From Progne subis subis (lineage: Eukaryota; Chordata; Aves; Passeriformes; Hirundinidae), in contig JAKJHU010000023.1 of the NCBI GenBank assembly GCA_022316685.1, forward strand, positions 6,621,192 to 6,685,191: a DNA stretch of 64,000 nucleotides, given 5' to 3'. Position 1 is the stretch's first letter, and each line of letters opens with the position of its first letter. This document shows positions 1 through 9,960 of the stretch, piece after piece. Both the position numbers and the translations under genes were made by a program. The notes under the pieces are model-generated. The model was given only the letters and a program-made list of their open reading frames with translations. It was not told the DNA's origin and made no database searches.

Positions 1-927
1 TTGCTTTAAATAGATGTGCTGACCCAAATACTGCTGTGAACGATTATTCAAGGATGAAGAACAGACTGTAGTCCAAAGATTTTTGCAAGACAACTTAAAT
101 CAATAGATCTTTCTGATTAGCACTTCTAGGAAACCTGTATGGCTCATTGCTTGGCTCATTTTGCTGCTATTTGTTCATGTGGTACGTTATCAAGCATCTG
201 AAATATTAACTCTGTTGTTCTCTGGACTGCACTGATTTCTTTTGGAACAAAACGTAGGCTTGTAATCCTCTGCTGTGGATTTTTGTAACGAGTATTTCAC
301 AGTAAGCCACTTGTTAGTAATGAGCCTAATATCACTTCTACAACTCCTTTTATAATCTTTATTCTTAAAAAATAATTGGCTAAGCTGAAAATAATAATTC
401 AGTTGTTTATTAACCGATGGCCTACTTGCAACATTAAACTGAGCATGGTATTTCAACTTTGTGTAGGAAAAAAACCTCTGCATGTGTGGAAGCCAACATT
501 TTTCACAGCACACAGCTGAATGGGGTTTTTTATTTAATTTATTTTTATTTATTTATAATACAAAATGTATTATCTACCCCCAACAAATCAGCACCATTGA
601 AACACTAATCTTTCCCTAATTTTAAACACCATCTAGTGAGTCAAACATTAGGTCTGATGTCCCAAATTAACCCTGAGGAAAATAAGATCCTGGTTTGACT
701 GCATCCCACTTAGTGCTAGGTCTCGTGCTGAGATTTGTAAGTTAGATGTTTAGCCACAGCCTATTCTCTTACTAATGGACATTAAATATTCTTCCAAAGG
801 TGCTGGAGACCTGAGCTGCTGAATGAAGATAATTTGTTTGTTGACAAAGCAGGGTCTTGTCTGAACAGGCTCCTAGTTAGACAAGGCTACTGCCTGGAAG
901 TGAAGCAGGGAAAAACCTAATTTTGAT

Positions 928-988
<61 letters not shown>

Positions 989-3120
989 CCAGAGCAAGAG
1001 ACTGGAAAGGATCTGGTTTTATTTCAATTATAAGCCAAAGAAAAAAATCGCCAGGCAGATGAAGAGCTTTATTAGCATCATGATTCTTACTACTTCTATT
1101 AGCTGGCTTGCCATGAAGATGAAGTAGGTCTGAGAGGGAATAGCACAGCAAATCTGTATACAATTATAGGACCTGCTTACCTGGCACTGATGTTAAATCA
1201 GTTCAGTTAAATCAGCGCCAGCAACTGACCTGTATAAACTGCCACCCATGGATGGAATTCATTTGGAAAGCAAGTGATGCACAGCTGGTTGGGTTAACAT
1301 GGAATCACTCTGGGCACAGGCAGGGACATTCAGACTGAGCCTTGTTTGGCCTCTGAAATAACAGAGCTTGTGGCTGTAGCTCTGCTGGTACTTTACATGT
1401 GCCAGCCAAACTGGTGCAAGACCAGGCAGGGTCTGGCCTGGCCTTGCTGGGGGTGAGGAAAAAGCACCTTGGCTTTTGCCTGGCAGTGCATCACTTGGGA
1501 GGCAGGAGTGTCATTTGGGGTCAGAAGTATTCCTTGGCTGCTGCTGGCAACACCCTCAGCTGGCCAAGCCATACATTTGACCTCTTTCTGGTACACCTGG
1601 GTGCGGGGGCAGTAGGATTTGTGTCTGTGTCCTCAGTCCCACTGTTCTGTGGTACCATCACATCACTTCAGCAGTGCCCTGGGGCTGGAGGCCGCAGCTC
1701 CACGGCAGACCAGCCCAGCTCTCTCCTGGGGGTGCATCCCCTCTGCTGTGCTATGTCTGCTTGGGAGGTCACACAGTGAGGGAGGCTGACAGCCTGGCCT
1801 GGGCCACAGAGACCTCTCTGCCGGTCTGGTTTGGGGTTTTCCCCGTTTCTCCCTGTGCATCCCTTCCTGGCTGTGTCAGAGCAGTTGTGGCAGCACAGGC
1901 TGAGGGCTGGTGGAGGACAAGGACTGTTGGTGAGGAGGAGGTGGTGCCAGGAGGTTCATATGCCAGAACTGCTGCAGGAACTCTCCTCAAACTCAGCCCT
2001 GTGCTGCAGGCACAGCTCCTGTGCTCATCTGCCTCACACCTCAGGCTCCCAGGGAAATTGTGTTGGACAGTGCCCACCTGCTATTTCAAAACAGCAGAGG
2101 TTTATCTGCACCTCGTGTTATAGAAATCTGGTACCTGATGGGGTTAAACTGGGGAAAGCAGCGCCTCTAGGAGTGGGAGCATTTAAGGCCTGGTCCCTCA
2201 TCACCAGGACTCATGCCTGCAAAGGGGGCACAGAGGTACCTGGCCTTTGGTCTCTACATCCAAAACAGAAGTATCAAAACTGAAGCTTGGAATCAACTGC
2301 ACAGCTTCACTAACACCTGAAATACCTTAGAGTTGTTCCAATTTGGACATAGGCAAAACCACTGGGAAAAAGAAACAAGCATCCCTTTTCTCCTTCATCC
2401 CTACTGCCCATACGTGTCGTGTTGCTAGCAAAGGGTAAGATCTTTCAGCAAGATCCTGATTTATGGTCTATAATGTCATGACAGAAAGTGAATTCAAGTG
2501 GGAAATGCATTTTCAGAGCTATACAGTAACAAAAAAATGATGTTTTTGGAGTCCTTCCCCACAAACAGAGCAGAGTATGTACAGGTATCAGTCTGTTTAG
2601 CAAGACGGTTTAAGCTCACTGGAACAGTCACACAGCATGCACAGTCCATATTAGGATCCAGTCAGCTCCAAACACTGCTCATCTACAGGGATAAGCCAGA
2701 ACTTCATGACATCACATAAATAAATATAAACAAATATAGTAAAAAGGCTTTACCTTGGGCTTAAACAAAAAGCGAAATTTTCCAGTCCTGTGGGATCCTC
2801 CTCTGCTCCCAAGTCTGCTGGCTCACAGTGCAGCAAAACGATCAGGCATTTATCAACCCTGGCAAGGTCTCAAGTCCTGAGGGTGTTTGATTTGGAAAGA
2901 AAGGTGTCAGGAGGAGATTCCTGAACACCTTCACCCAGAGTTATGCAGGGAAAAAAAAGAAGAAATAAAAACAAGCTTTAAGAGGTCAGAATGTGTAGCG
3001 TGCCCAGAGCTGCTATTCCTGATAGAAATTAGACCCTGAAGTGCCCAGGTGAAAATTCAGGGATAATCCCTGTATAAGTGCTTCTAATTGGGACAAACTG
3101 AAAGTGAGAAAGTTGAGCAA
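1..3120. other. Intergenic sequence upstream of KLHL34
   Basis: No gene is recognised here. An AT-rich run of TTTATT-type words lies at about 528-560 and a pure T tract at 930-980. From about 1380 to 2280 the sequence is more GC-rich and carries overlapping open frames on both strands. None resembles a family I know and none has splice-like boundaries, so I read them as chance frames. In mammals the next gene on this side of KLHL34 is SMPX, and nothing like it is seen here. Confidence 0.6.
930..980. repeat. Pure poly(T) tract, 51 nt
   Basis: Fifty-one uninterrupted T residues. It could be a retroposed poly(A) tail in minus orientation or a slippage-expanded homopolymer. I found no matching target-site duplication on either side of a putative insert, so expansion is more likely. 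Confidence 0.9.
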
Positions 3121-3660
3121 GACAGCTCTGGCCTATCCCTGGGGGGGGTCCGGGTTTGTTCCCAGCTGGTAACTGAGAGCACAATTATGCAAAGCCTCCT
3201 CTATAAACAGAACTTGGTTTATTAGGGCCAACCTGTGGGAATCTATTTTTGTCGCCACTTTGAGCGAATGTTACCCTTGTGATTTCCAGCCCGGTCATTC
3301 CAAGTCAGCTGCTTTGGCTGTGGCTGTCACTGGAAGCTCCCCCGTCTGCCCAGTCCCTGGTCCCATTTCTCTCCCACCCGGGGCTGGCTCCCAGGCACGG
3401 GGGATGAGGGGATGAGCCTGTGGCTATTCTGGTAGCTGTGAGCTGTGGAGGTGTCACGTGAAGCAAAGAGCCAGAAATGCATGTCAAATCGGACCAGTGA
3501 CTAATCATGGTATTTTGGTTGTCTTAGTGGCTGCCGGGGAAAGATTTATGGGCTCAGAAAACCTCCCCAGTAATAATCCCCGGGCGCTGATTTGATCTTC
3601 GGCTGAGGCTTCCCAAGACCGCGTGGAAAGAGGACAGAAAGGGAGCTGCTGTCCCAGGGG
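3121..3660 (+). promoter_or_regulatory. Candidate KLHL34 promoter / muscle-type regulatory block
   Basis: This block upstream of the KLHL34 exon is locally GC-richer and concentrates motifs typical of striated-muscle control regions. There are CAGCTG E-boxes at 3163-3168 and 3306-3311, a MEF2-like CTATTTTTGT at 3243-3252, an MCAT core CATTCC at 3296-3301 and a CACGTG palindrome at 3455-3460. A TATA-like CTATAAAC lies near 3202. The motifs are visible, but promoter function and tissue are inference. Short motifs like these are common by chance. Confidence 0.3.
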
Positions 3661-3945
3661 TGTTGACGTCTAAACTGCTTGGAGTTCAAAATACAAACGA
3701 GGAGAAGAGTCAGCGCTCTCTTCTCATCTGTGTCTGCTCAGAGCCACGCGCTGGCAGCCAGAGAGGATCCCTTTGATCTGCCTGTGGAGCAAGAAGGTCT
3801 GGGGGCGACGGCTGGGCAGACAGCGAAGGGCCATTTATTGGGATTGTCATCTAGCTCCCTCATCTGTCACCTGATGGCCAGCCAAGCAAGTGCTCGGCAC
3901 AACTGTGGACTCTTCTTCCTTGCACAACTTGTGGAGGCAAGAAAA

Positions 3946-4090
3946 GTAAGCATCCTACAGCTGCTATGATGTTCAGCTATTTTTTCTATAAAGGAATGAA
4001 TTGAATTCACTACAAATCTACTAACTGACCCCTTTATGCCAGGCAAGAGACTGACTTGGATTTTTTTGGGGTTGGGCTTTTCTCTAACAG
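3946..4090 (+). other. KLHL34: Probable short 5'-UTR intron of KLHL34
   Basis: A donor-like AAAA|GTAAGC starts at 3946. The acceptor TTTTCTCTAACAG ends at 4090, and a perfect TACTAAC branch-point word sits at 4019-4025, about 65 nt before the acceptor AG. Together these define a 145-nt intron, leaving a last exon from 4091 that contains the entire coding region. The splice elements are seen directly; actual use is inference. An unspliced 5' UTR remains possible. Confidence 0.4.
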
Positions 4091-4116
4091 CTGGAGGTCT
4101 GCTGGGGATTCAAGCA

Positions 4117-4131
4117 ATGGCTGTTGAGTAA
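4117..4131 (+). promoter_or_regulatory. Minimal upstream ORF (four codons) before KLHL34
   Basis: ATG GCT GTT GAG TAA has G at -3 and G at +4, a strong initiation context. It ends 70 nt before the main start and is the only ATG between the predicted acceptor (4090) and the KLHL34 ATG. If the 5' UTR includes this stretch, ribosomes would have to leak past it or reinitiate, which would lower KLHL34 translation. This is inferred from sequence only. Confidence 0.45.
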
Positions 4132-4201
4132 GGCAGCTGTTTCAATATCTAATTGCATTTTAGCTCTAATAGCTCAAGGGGAAAGCATTGCATTGTCTGC
4201 C

Positions 4202-5989
4202 ATGAGCTACTTCCTGTCCTACTGCAAAGCACACTGCACCGCAGTGCTCGCCCAATACCAGAGCCTGAGATCAGAGGGCTTTCTCTGTGATATTTTGCTG
4301 AAAGTGAAAGAAAACGAGTTTCCTGCGCACAAATCCTTGCTGGCATGCTCCAGCGACTACTTCCGAGCCATGTTCAAAAGCTATACCCAAGAGTCTAAAG
4401 CCAGTGTCATTCACCTACAAGTTGTCTCACCCACTGGGCTCCAGCACATCCTGGATTTCATTTACACATCCTTGCTGCCCCTTTCCTTTGAAAGCCTGGA
4501 GGATACCTTGGAAGCTGCAAGCTACTTGCAAGTGACTGATGCTATCGTCTTGTGCAATCAGTATTTAGTTAACAATCTTGCCCTGGAAAACTGCTGCTTC
4601 TCTGCCAATGTGGCCAGGAGGTTCTACTTGCCAGATGCCTTAGCAGCCACAGAAAAATACATTATCAAAAATGTCTGGAAGTTGCTGGACTTGGATTTGT
4701 CAGGACTTCTCGAGCTGAACTTCAGGGCCTTGCTAGCAGTGATTCAATCACCAGATCTCCCCATGGTGGAAGAATGCCGCCTGTTGAATCTTGTCCTGCT
4801 GTGGTTGAAGCAGGATAAATCCAGGCTGGATCACACAAGCAGCCTTTTAGAGCACGTAAGATATGGTCTCATCCCAGTCGAAGAGCTGAGAAAAACCTAC
4901 ACGCAGTCAGAAGTGCCCCTCTCAGCAGGTATTAAGTGCTTAATCATAAAAGCAATAAATTATCACACATCTGTATTCAAACAGCCTGTCCTGCAGGATA
5001 AGTCCACCACACTGAGGAACCAGAAAACTCGGATCATTCTCCTGGGGGGAGGCACAGCAAGCGAGGGGCTCATCACCGATGTGGTGGCCTTCGATGTTTA
5101 CAATCACAAATGGCGAACCCTCACGCAGCTGCAGGACAGGGTGCAGAACCACAGTGTGTGTGTGGTGGGGAACTTCCTCTATGTCTTGGGAGGGGAAATA
5201 CAAAATGGTACCCTGGGCGATGCTAAAATTGGAAAGACCTTATCGGTTACAAACAAGGTCCATCGGTACGATCCAAGATTTAACACGTGGACCCAAATCA
5301 CGAGCATGCTGGAAAAGAGATGCCAGTTTTCTTGCTGTGTCCTCGGCAAGGATATCTTTGCCATTGGTGGAAGGGGTGAGGATGGGTCGCTGCATTCATC
5401 TGTGGAAGTCTATGACATAAGCAGGGATAGATGGACGAAGGCCAGGGAATTGCCATGCAGGATACATGGCCACGCCAGTGCTGTTTGCAAGAACACCATA
5501 TACATCTCTGGGGGCAAGTACTCAGCCCCAGCCAGCACAAGCAATGACGTTTATTCTCTGAGCTCACTTGAAGGGCAATGGGTGCAACGTGCCCCAATGA
5601 GCATTGCTCGGTTTGGGCATCAGATGGCAACAATCAGGGGATCCATCTTCACCTTTCTGGGGTTATATGAACCTTTCTCTGAAATAGAAAGGTATGACCC
5701 TGATCAAAACCAATGGACTCGGTTAAGACCACTGGTCTACGATCGATTCTCCTACGGCCTGGCAGTGGTAGAGGAAACAGCTCTACTTATTGGGGGAAAG
5801 AAATGGCAAAACTCACTGGAGGTCTCCACGCAAGATGTGGTTGGCTATGACATTGACAACGATGGCTGGGAGGAGATCTGCAAGGCCCCTCTGCCGTGGT
5901 GTGGGCTGCAGTGTGCCGTGCTCCAGCTCTCCGAGGTGGCTGAAGAGCAGGACAGCGACAGCCAGCAGAAGAAGCTGCCCAACTGCTGA
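4202..5989 (+). CDS. KLHL34: Kelch-like protein 34 (BTB-BACK-Kelch), 595 aa
   Basis: A single uninterrupted coding exon. The N-terminus MSYFLSYCKAH matches my memory of mammalian KLHL34. Domains: BTB about residues 20-125 (core EGFLCD, then FPAHKSLLACSSDYFRAMF), BACK about 130-240, and kelch propeller about 275-585. Six kelch blades can be counted from their motifs: LLGGG, VLGGE, AIGGR, ISGGK, a degenerate TFLGL lacking the Gly-Gly pair, and LIGGK, each followed by a blade tryptophan. BTB-BACK-Kelch proteins usually join a target, bound by the propeller, to cullin-3 ubiquitin ligase through BTB and BACK; the target of KLHL34 is not known to me. I chose ATG 4202 because family similarity begins there and G occupies -3. 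The open frame continues upstream to 4124, but that extension starts with TTG and is not family-like. The protein is somewhat shorter than the human one (about 644 aa as I recall). CNKSR2 converges from the right. Confidence 0.93.
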   Translation: MSYFLSYCKAHCTAVLAQYQSLRSEGFLCDILLKVKENEFPAHKSLLACSSDYFRAMFKSYTQESKASVIHLQVVSPTGLQHILDFIYTSLLPLSFESLEDTLEAASYLQVTDAIVLCNQYLVNNLALENCCFSANVARRFYLPDALAATEKYIIKNVWKLLDLDLSGLLELNFRALLAVIQSPDLPMVEECRLLNLVLLWLKQDKSRLDHTSSLLEHVRYGLIPVEELRKTYTQSEVPLSAGIKCLIIKAINYHTSVFKQPVLQDKSTTLRNQKTRIILLGGGTASEGLITDVVAFDVYNHKWRTLTQLQDRVQNHSVCVVGNFLYVLGGEIQNGTLGDAKIGKTLSVTNKVHRYDPRFNTWTQITSMLEKRCQFSCCVLGKDIFAIGGRGEDGSLHSSVEVYDISRDRWTKARELPCRIHGHASAVCKNTIYISGGKYSAPASTSNDVYSLSSLEGQWVQRAPMSIARFGHQMATIRGSIFTFLGLYEPFSEIERYDPDQNQWTRLRPLVYDRFSYGLAVVEETALLIGGKKWQNSLEVSTQDVVGYDIDNDGWEEICKAPLPWCGLQCAVLQLSEVAEEQDSDSQQKKLPNC

Positions 5990-6302
5990 GCTCCCATGCT
6001 GAGGAATATCTGTCCCAGGAGGTGAGAGAGCAGAGCAGTCCTGGAGAAGAAAATTGCAGTGGCACTGAATGTGAGAGTGGAAGTTTTGCTTGGATAAGCC
6101 AAATGTTTGGTGGAAACAAGCAAGAAAATCTGGCTCCAGCACAGGAAACACATGGAGGATTTATAAAGCTGGAAGCTGATCTCATTGAGCAAGGATGTAG
6201 CAACTAGCACATTTAGAGGCGATGAGTGAGAATTGTAATCCTTGACTTTTGGATTATACCTAGATAGCAATTAGTAGGTGTTGCAAGTCAGATTTTTCAA
6301 AT

Positions 6303-6308
6303 ATTAAA
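6303..6308 (+). terminator. Candidate KLHL34 proximal poly(A) signal ATTAAA
   Basis: ATTAAA lies 314 nt after the KLHL34 stop and is followed at about 6320-6336 by a T-rich stretch with GTTTTC, a plausible downstream element. Usage is inferred. A stronger AATAAA occurs at 7229-7234. Confidence 0.35.
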
Positions 6309-7177
6309 AAATATAATCCATCTTTTCTGTTTTCTTAATCAGAGGTAATTTTCCCAGCTGGTAAGTGCTATTGAGTTTTTATGCTATGGCTAAGCAAAAG
6401 GAAAGAGAGCTGTATAAAGACTAGAAAAAAATTGAGGCCTACAAGAATTAGTAGCAAGTATTGCCAAGGAAAAGGTATTATTTGATATACTACATACAAG
6501 GCAAGAATGTCTTAGCTAACCAGCATGAAATTACTGGACGGAAAGCATGGACTTCTCACTATGTAGACTCAGCTACAGCTGAAAGTTAAAACAGTGTTTG
6601 TTTGATAGAAGCCATTTCTCTCAGTGGCCTTTGGTGTAGAACACCTTCCAGATGTTTATTTTGTGTTATTTTCGAGACGCACACTACTCGTGACGTACAT
6701 TTCTTTTGTATCCAAACCCTGTGTTAGCTTAGATGGCCAGAGCTGAAGGGTATCCTTACTGTTAGCCTCCAAGAAGTTCCTCACAAAGGAGTAACAAGCT
6801 GTTACTGATGCCTTGGCATTTACCTTGGCACCATAAGCTGTTTTATCATACCTGTTCATAAGGGTACAATGCTTTGTTGCTGCTGAACTGCTACATGAGA
6901 GAACCCTGTAGTCAAAAAAGGTTTACTTTCATCAAAGAGTACAAAGGGGAGGGAGGTAACTGCAGGTTTTCAGAAGTCTTTACTCAGTGTCTGCCTTCAT
7001 ACAAATCAGTAATAGTGTCACTGCCTTTTGGCCACAGTGGCAATGTTTGAAGTCACACAGGGGTACTTTAAGATAAAAGGATTTGTGAAATGCAGACAAA
7101 ATGGTCAGATGCCACAGAATCAATCAGGTATGGAGTAAAGTGAAACTTGAGCCATAAATGTTCATTTAAAAGCTAAA

Positions 7178-7183
7178 TTTATT
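7178..7183 (-). terminator. Candidate distal CNKSR2 poly(A) signal AATAAA
   Basis: The plus strand reads TTTATT, giving AATAAA on the CNKSR2 strand about 2.8 kb after its stop codon. If used, the CNKSR2 3' UTR would include the whole 7934-8465 repeat in UUUCCC orientation. Closer alternatives at 8770-8775 (AATAAA) and 9746-9751 (ATTAAA) would give shorter UTRs, of which only the 7178 and 6655 sites span the repeat. Confidence 0.3.
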
Positions 7184-7228
7184 GTACTTCATTTTACAGT
7201 GTTCCCTTTCTAGGCTGAGAGTCAATAC

Positions 7229-7234
7229 AATAAA
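7229..7234 (+). terminator. Candidate distal KLHL34 poly(A) signal AATAAA
   Basis: A canonical AATAAA lies 1.24 kb after the KLHL34 stop, only 45 nt from an opposite-strand AATAAA at 7178-7183. Both genes could end here with a short overlap. Inferred from motif position only. Confidence 0.3.
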
Positions 7235-7933
7235 AATATATATAGAAGAACATTTAATAGTCTTAAAAGAAGGCAGCACAATGGAGAGGACACATGTTCT
7301 TTGTCACTAGACTAGCTTAAAAAACTGTAATGTTTAATTTTCACCTTTAAAGCAATCAAGCTAACTTTACTAATGTAAAGTGCAGGCAGAATGGCTGTTG
7401 CATAGCAACAGATCTAAGTCTTCTGAACTGCCTTGGTTTTGACAAGGAATCAACTACACAATGTGCATATACATCCATCAGATATAAAGAGTTTTTCATA
7501 TGAATATATTTACTTTTGGTCCAGTAAAACAATAGCAAGAGAATCTAAATGCTTGAAACAACAGCACAATCCATTTCAAGTCAAGCATTTTTAAAGAGAA
7601 ATTTACAAAAACCTCACGAATTTAATATACAAGTCAGTACCCATGCAGGAAATAAATGTCCAGTTTATACAAACAGTATTCTTCTAATGGTACAAATCTT
7701 ACACTGGATCCAGAATTCTATACAAATGTTAATACATGATTTGTCATCCATATGACTTGAATATAGGATTACTGAAAATGGGCTACAGAAAGGCCACTCT
7801 TCTATACAGTTGTGCAAAATCTGCAGAACATTTGCAATCCAAATGCAGTAACAAGACAGAAAATGAGGGGCAGAAAGAGGAAAAGAAAGAAAATGAGAAA
7901 GGGGGGCAAGACAGAAAAACAGGAGAAAAAGAG

Positions 7934-8465
7934 AGGGAAGGGAAAGGGAAAGGGAAAGGGAAAGGGAAAGGGAAAGGGAAAGGGAAAGGGAAAGGGAAAG
8001 GGAAAGGGAAAGGGAAAGGGAAAGGGAAAGGGAAAGGGAAAGGAAAGGGAAAGGGAAAGGGAAAGGGAAAGGGAAAGGGAAAGGGAAAGGGAAAGGAAAG
8101 GGAAAGGGAAAGGGAAAGGGAAAGGGAAAGGGAAAGGGAAAGGGAAAGGGAAAGGGAAAGGGAAAGGAAAGGAAAGGAAAGGAAAGGAAAGGAAAGGAAA
8201 GGAAAGGAAAGGAAAGGAAAGGAAAGGAAAGGAAAGGAAAGGAAAGGAAAGGAAAGGAAAGGAAAGGAAAGGAAAGGAAAGGAAAGGAAAGGAAAGGAAA
8301 GGAAAGGAAAGGAAAGGAGAAAGAAAGGAAAGGAGAAAGAAAGGAAAGGAGAAAGAAAGAAGAAAGGAAGGAAAGGAGAACGAAAGGAAAGGAGAAAGAA
8401 AGGAAAGGAGAAAGAAAGAAAAGAAAGAAAAGAAAGAAAGAAAGAGAAAAAGAAAGAAAGGAGAA
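7934..8465 (+). repeat. Purine tandem array: (GGGAAA)n then (GGAAA)n
   Basis: The array has three sections. From about 7938 to 8160 the unit is GGGAAA, with two places (near 8041 and 8094) where one G is lost. From 8161 to 8315 there are 31 perfect copies of GGAAA. From 8316 to about 8465 the units decay into mixtures of GAGAAA, GAAAG and GGAAG. The plus strand is essentially all purine for over 500 bp. Runs of G3 spaced by A3 fit the classical G-quadruplex pattern, and a long homopurine stretch with mirror symmetry can form triplex DNA. All Lys/Gly/Arg/Glu or Ser/Phe/Pro/Leu frames across it are artefacts of the repeat. The flanking 7877-7933 is irregular purine-rich sequence. Confidence 0.97.
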
Positions 8466-9960
8466 AATAAATCTCTCCATTCCTTCATCCCTTCATGAAT
8501 ATAACTGCCAGGAAATATCAGAGTTCATAAAGTTTAAAGTACATTCATGGAGCTGTACAGGCAATAGTCTCAAGCTGGTTAAGAGTAGAACTCACTAAAG
8601 TATAAAGGAAGCTTTTCCTTTTCATATGAGCATTATTAAATCATGTCATGAATCGTAACTTAAGCAGCAAAATACTGAAGAGCAGCAGAAATATTTTGTC
8701 ATGCTCTTAACATTTTTGAAAATTAAGCCCATAAAAATTAAATATATGATTTAAAAGTTCCCTCCCACTTTTATTTCCGGCATGTGCCTAACTCTAAGGA
8801 TCTATTTCCCCTCATATTCACTGGGTTGTCTTCAACAGATAACAAATCCTATGGAAGTTTAAAACATTTTAATTGGCTTGTGAACTCTGCAGAACCCAGA
8901 GACATCCCTTCCCCTTCAAAAGCAAACCACAGGCTTTTTTACTCCTCGATTATTTTTCAGGTTCTGTGTTCAACTCTGCTTTCATCCCTGCACACAATAC
9001 AGCCAAATTTCACAGCTCAGAAAACACATAGGAAACTACTTGAAAAATCCGATTCACTCCTTTTCTATTGTGGGAATCTTCAAAGCATCTCAGATTTGAA
9101 GAATTTCATTGGAAACCTTTTCCACTGCTGCTGTTCTGGGCTAAAGAAACGCTGCTACCAAGGATGTTGAAAGTCTACATTTTCTCTCTTGCAAAATCTG
9201 CACATTATACTGATACCTTCAGTGCAAAAGCATCATCAATCAGTACCATGACTATTTTTTTTTTTTTTTTAATCAACCTAATGTGATTAACAGACAATAC
9301 ACTATTTGGTCTTAATTATAATACAAACCAGCATTCCTTTGCACTGGTGGTAAACCTTAGCAACAGGCTTTAAAAAAGCACAAGGAAATAAGACCTAACC
9401 TTTTGACACTTAAATTCACATTAGTCATGTTTTTGACTGTCTGTTTTCACCCTTTTACGTGTTTGACGAAACTGAAACACAACCACTGCATTACAATTTT
9501 TCCCTGTTATTTAAGAAAACTCCTAGAGTTTCTCATGAAATATAAAAATTGTTTTTCTCCCACCACCAAAATAGTACCTGCACTCCAAAAATGCAATGCA
9601 ATACTGGAATTATATAATATAAAATATCATTGCAAAACTGACCTTTGATAACAAAAGCTTTAGCATGTGGAACTTCCTGCATGAAGGCCACAGTCTTCCA
9701 AAAATTCTTTTAAACCCATTTCTTCAATAGCTAAAGATCGTGTTTTTTAATTCACAGAAGGTAAACACAAGCAGAGCATTGGTAGCATATAAAATATACA
9801 AATCCTCATTAAAGAGGTGGTATCGTTGACCATTGAAGGTTTCACACAGCTGAGTAACATTAAAATATAATTTACTAGAGCTCTCACATATGATATAAAA
9901 ACTACTTTATGCACTTAAGTAAAGGGCTGGAGTGTAGCAAATGGACAAAAAGAGAGACTT

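Larger units (their letters stand above)
5990..9960. other. Shared 3' region between convergent KLHL34 and CNKSR2
   Basis: This stretch holds the 3' UTRs of KLHL34 (+) and CNKSR2 (-). Candidate poly(A) signals for KLHL34 are at 6303-6308 and 7229-7234. Candidates for CNKSR2 on the minus strand are at 9746-9751, 8770-8775, 7178-7183 and 6655-6660. A purine repeat array occupies 7934-8465 and a T tract 9253-9272. Open frames in this region are repeat-driven or short and unsupported. Confidence 0.6.

Noticed and set aside
1393..2283. Cluster of overlapping open frames on both strands
   Set aside because: The region is GC-richer, which lengthens chance frames. No recognisable domain, start context or splice structure supports a gene.
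3679..3969. 96-codon open frame before KLHL34
   Set aside because: It begins with TTG, not ATG, and crosses the predicted intron donor; more likely 5' UTR sequence.
7665..8498. Several long open frames (228-271 codons) on both strands
   Set aside because: They are translations of the GGGAAA/GGAAA array (Lys-Gly, Glu-Arg, Ser-Leu, Phe-Pro repeats) with no family likeness and equal openness in all frames.
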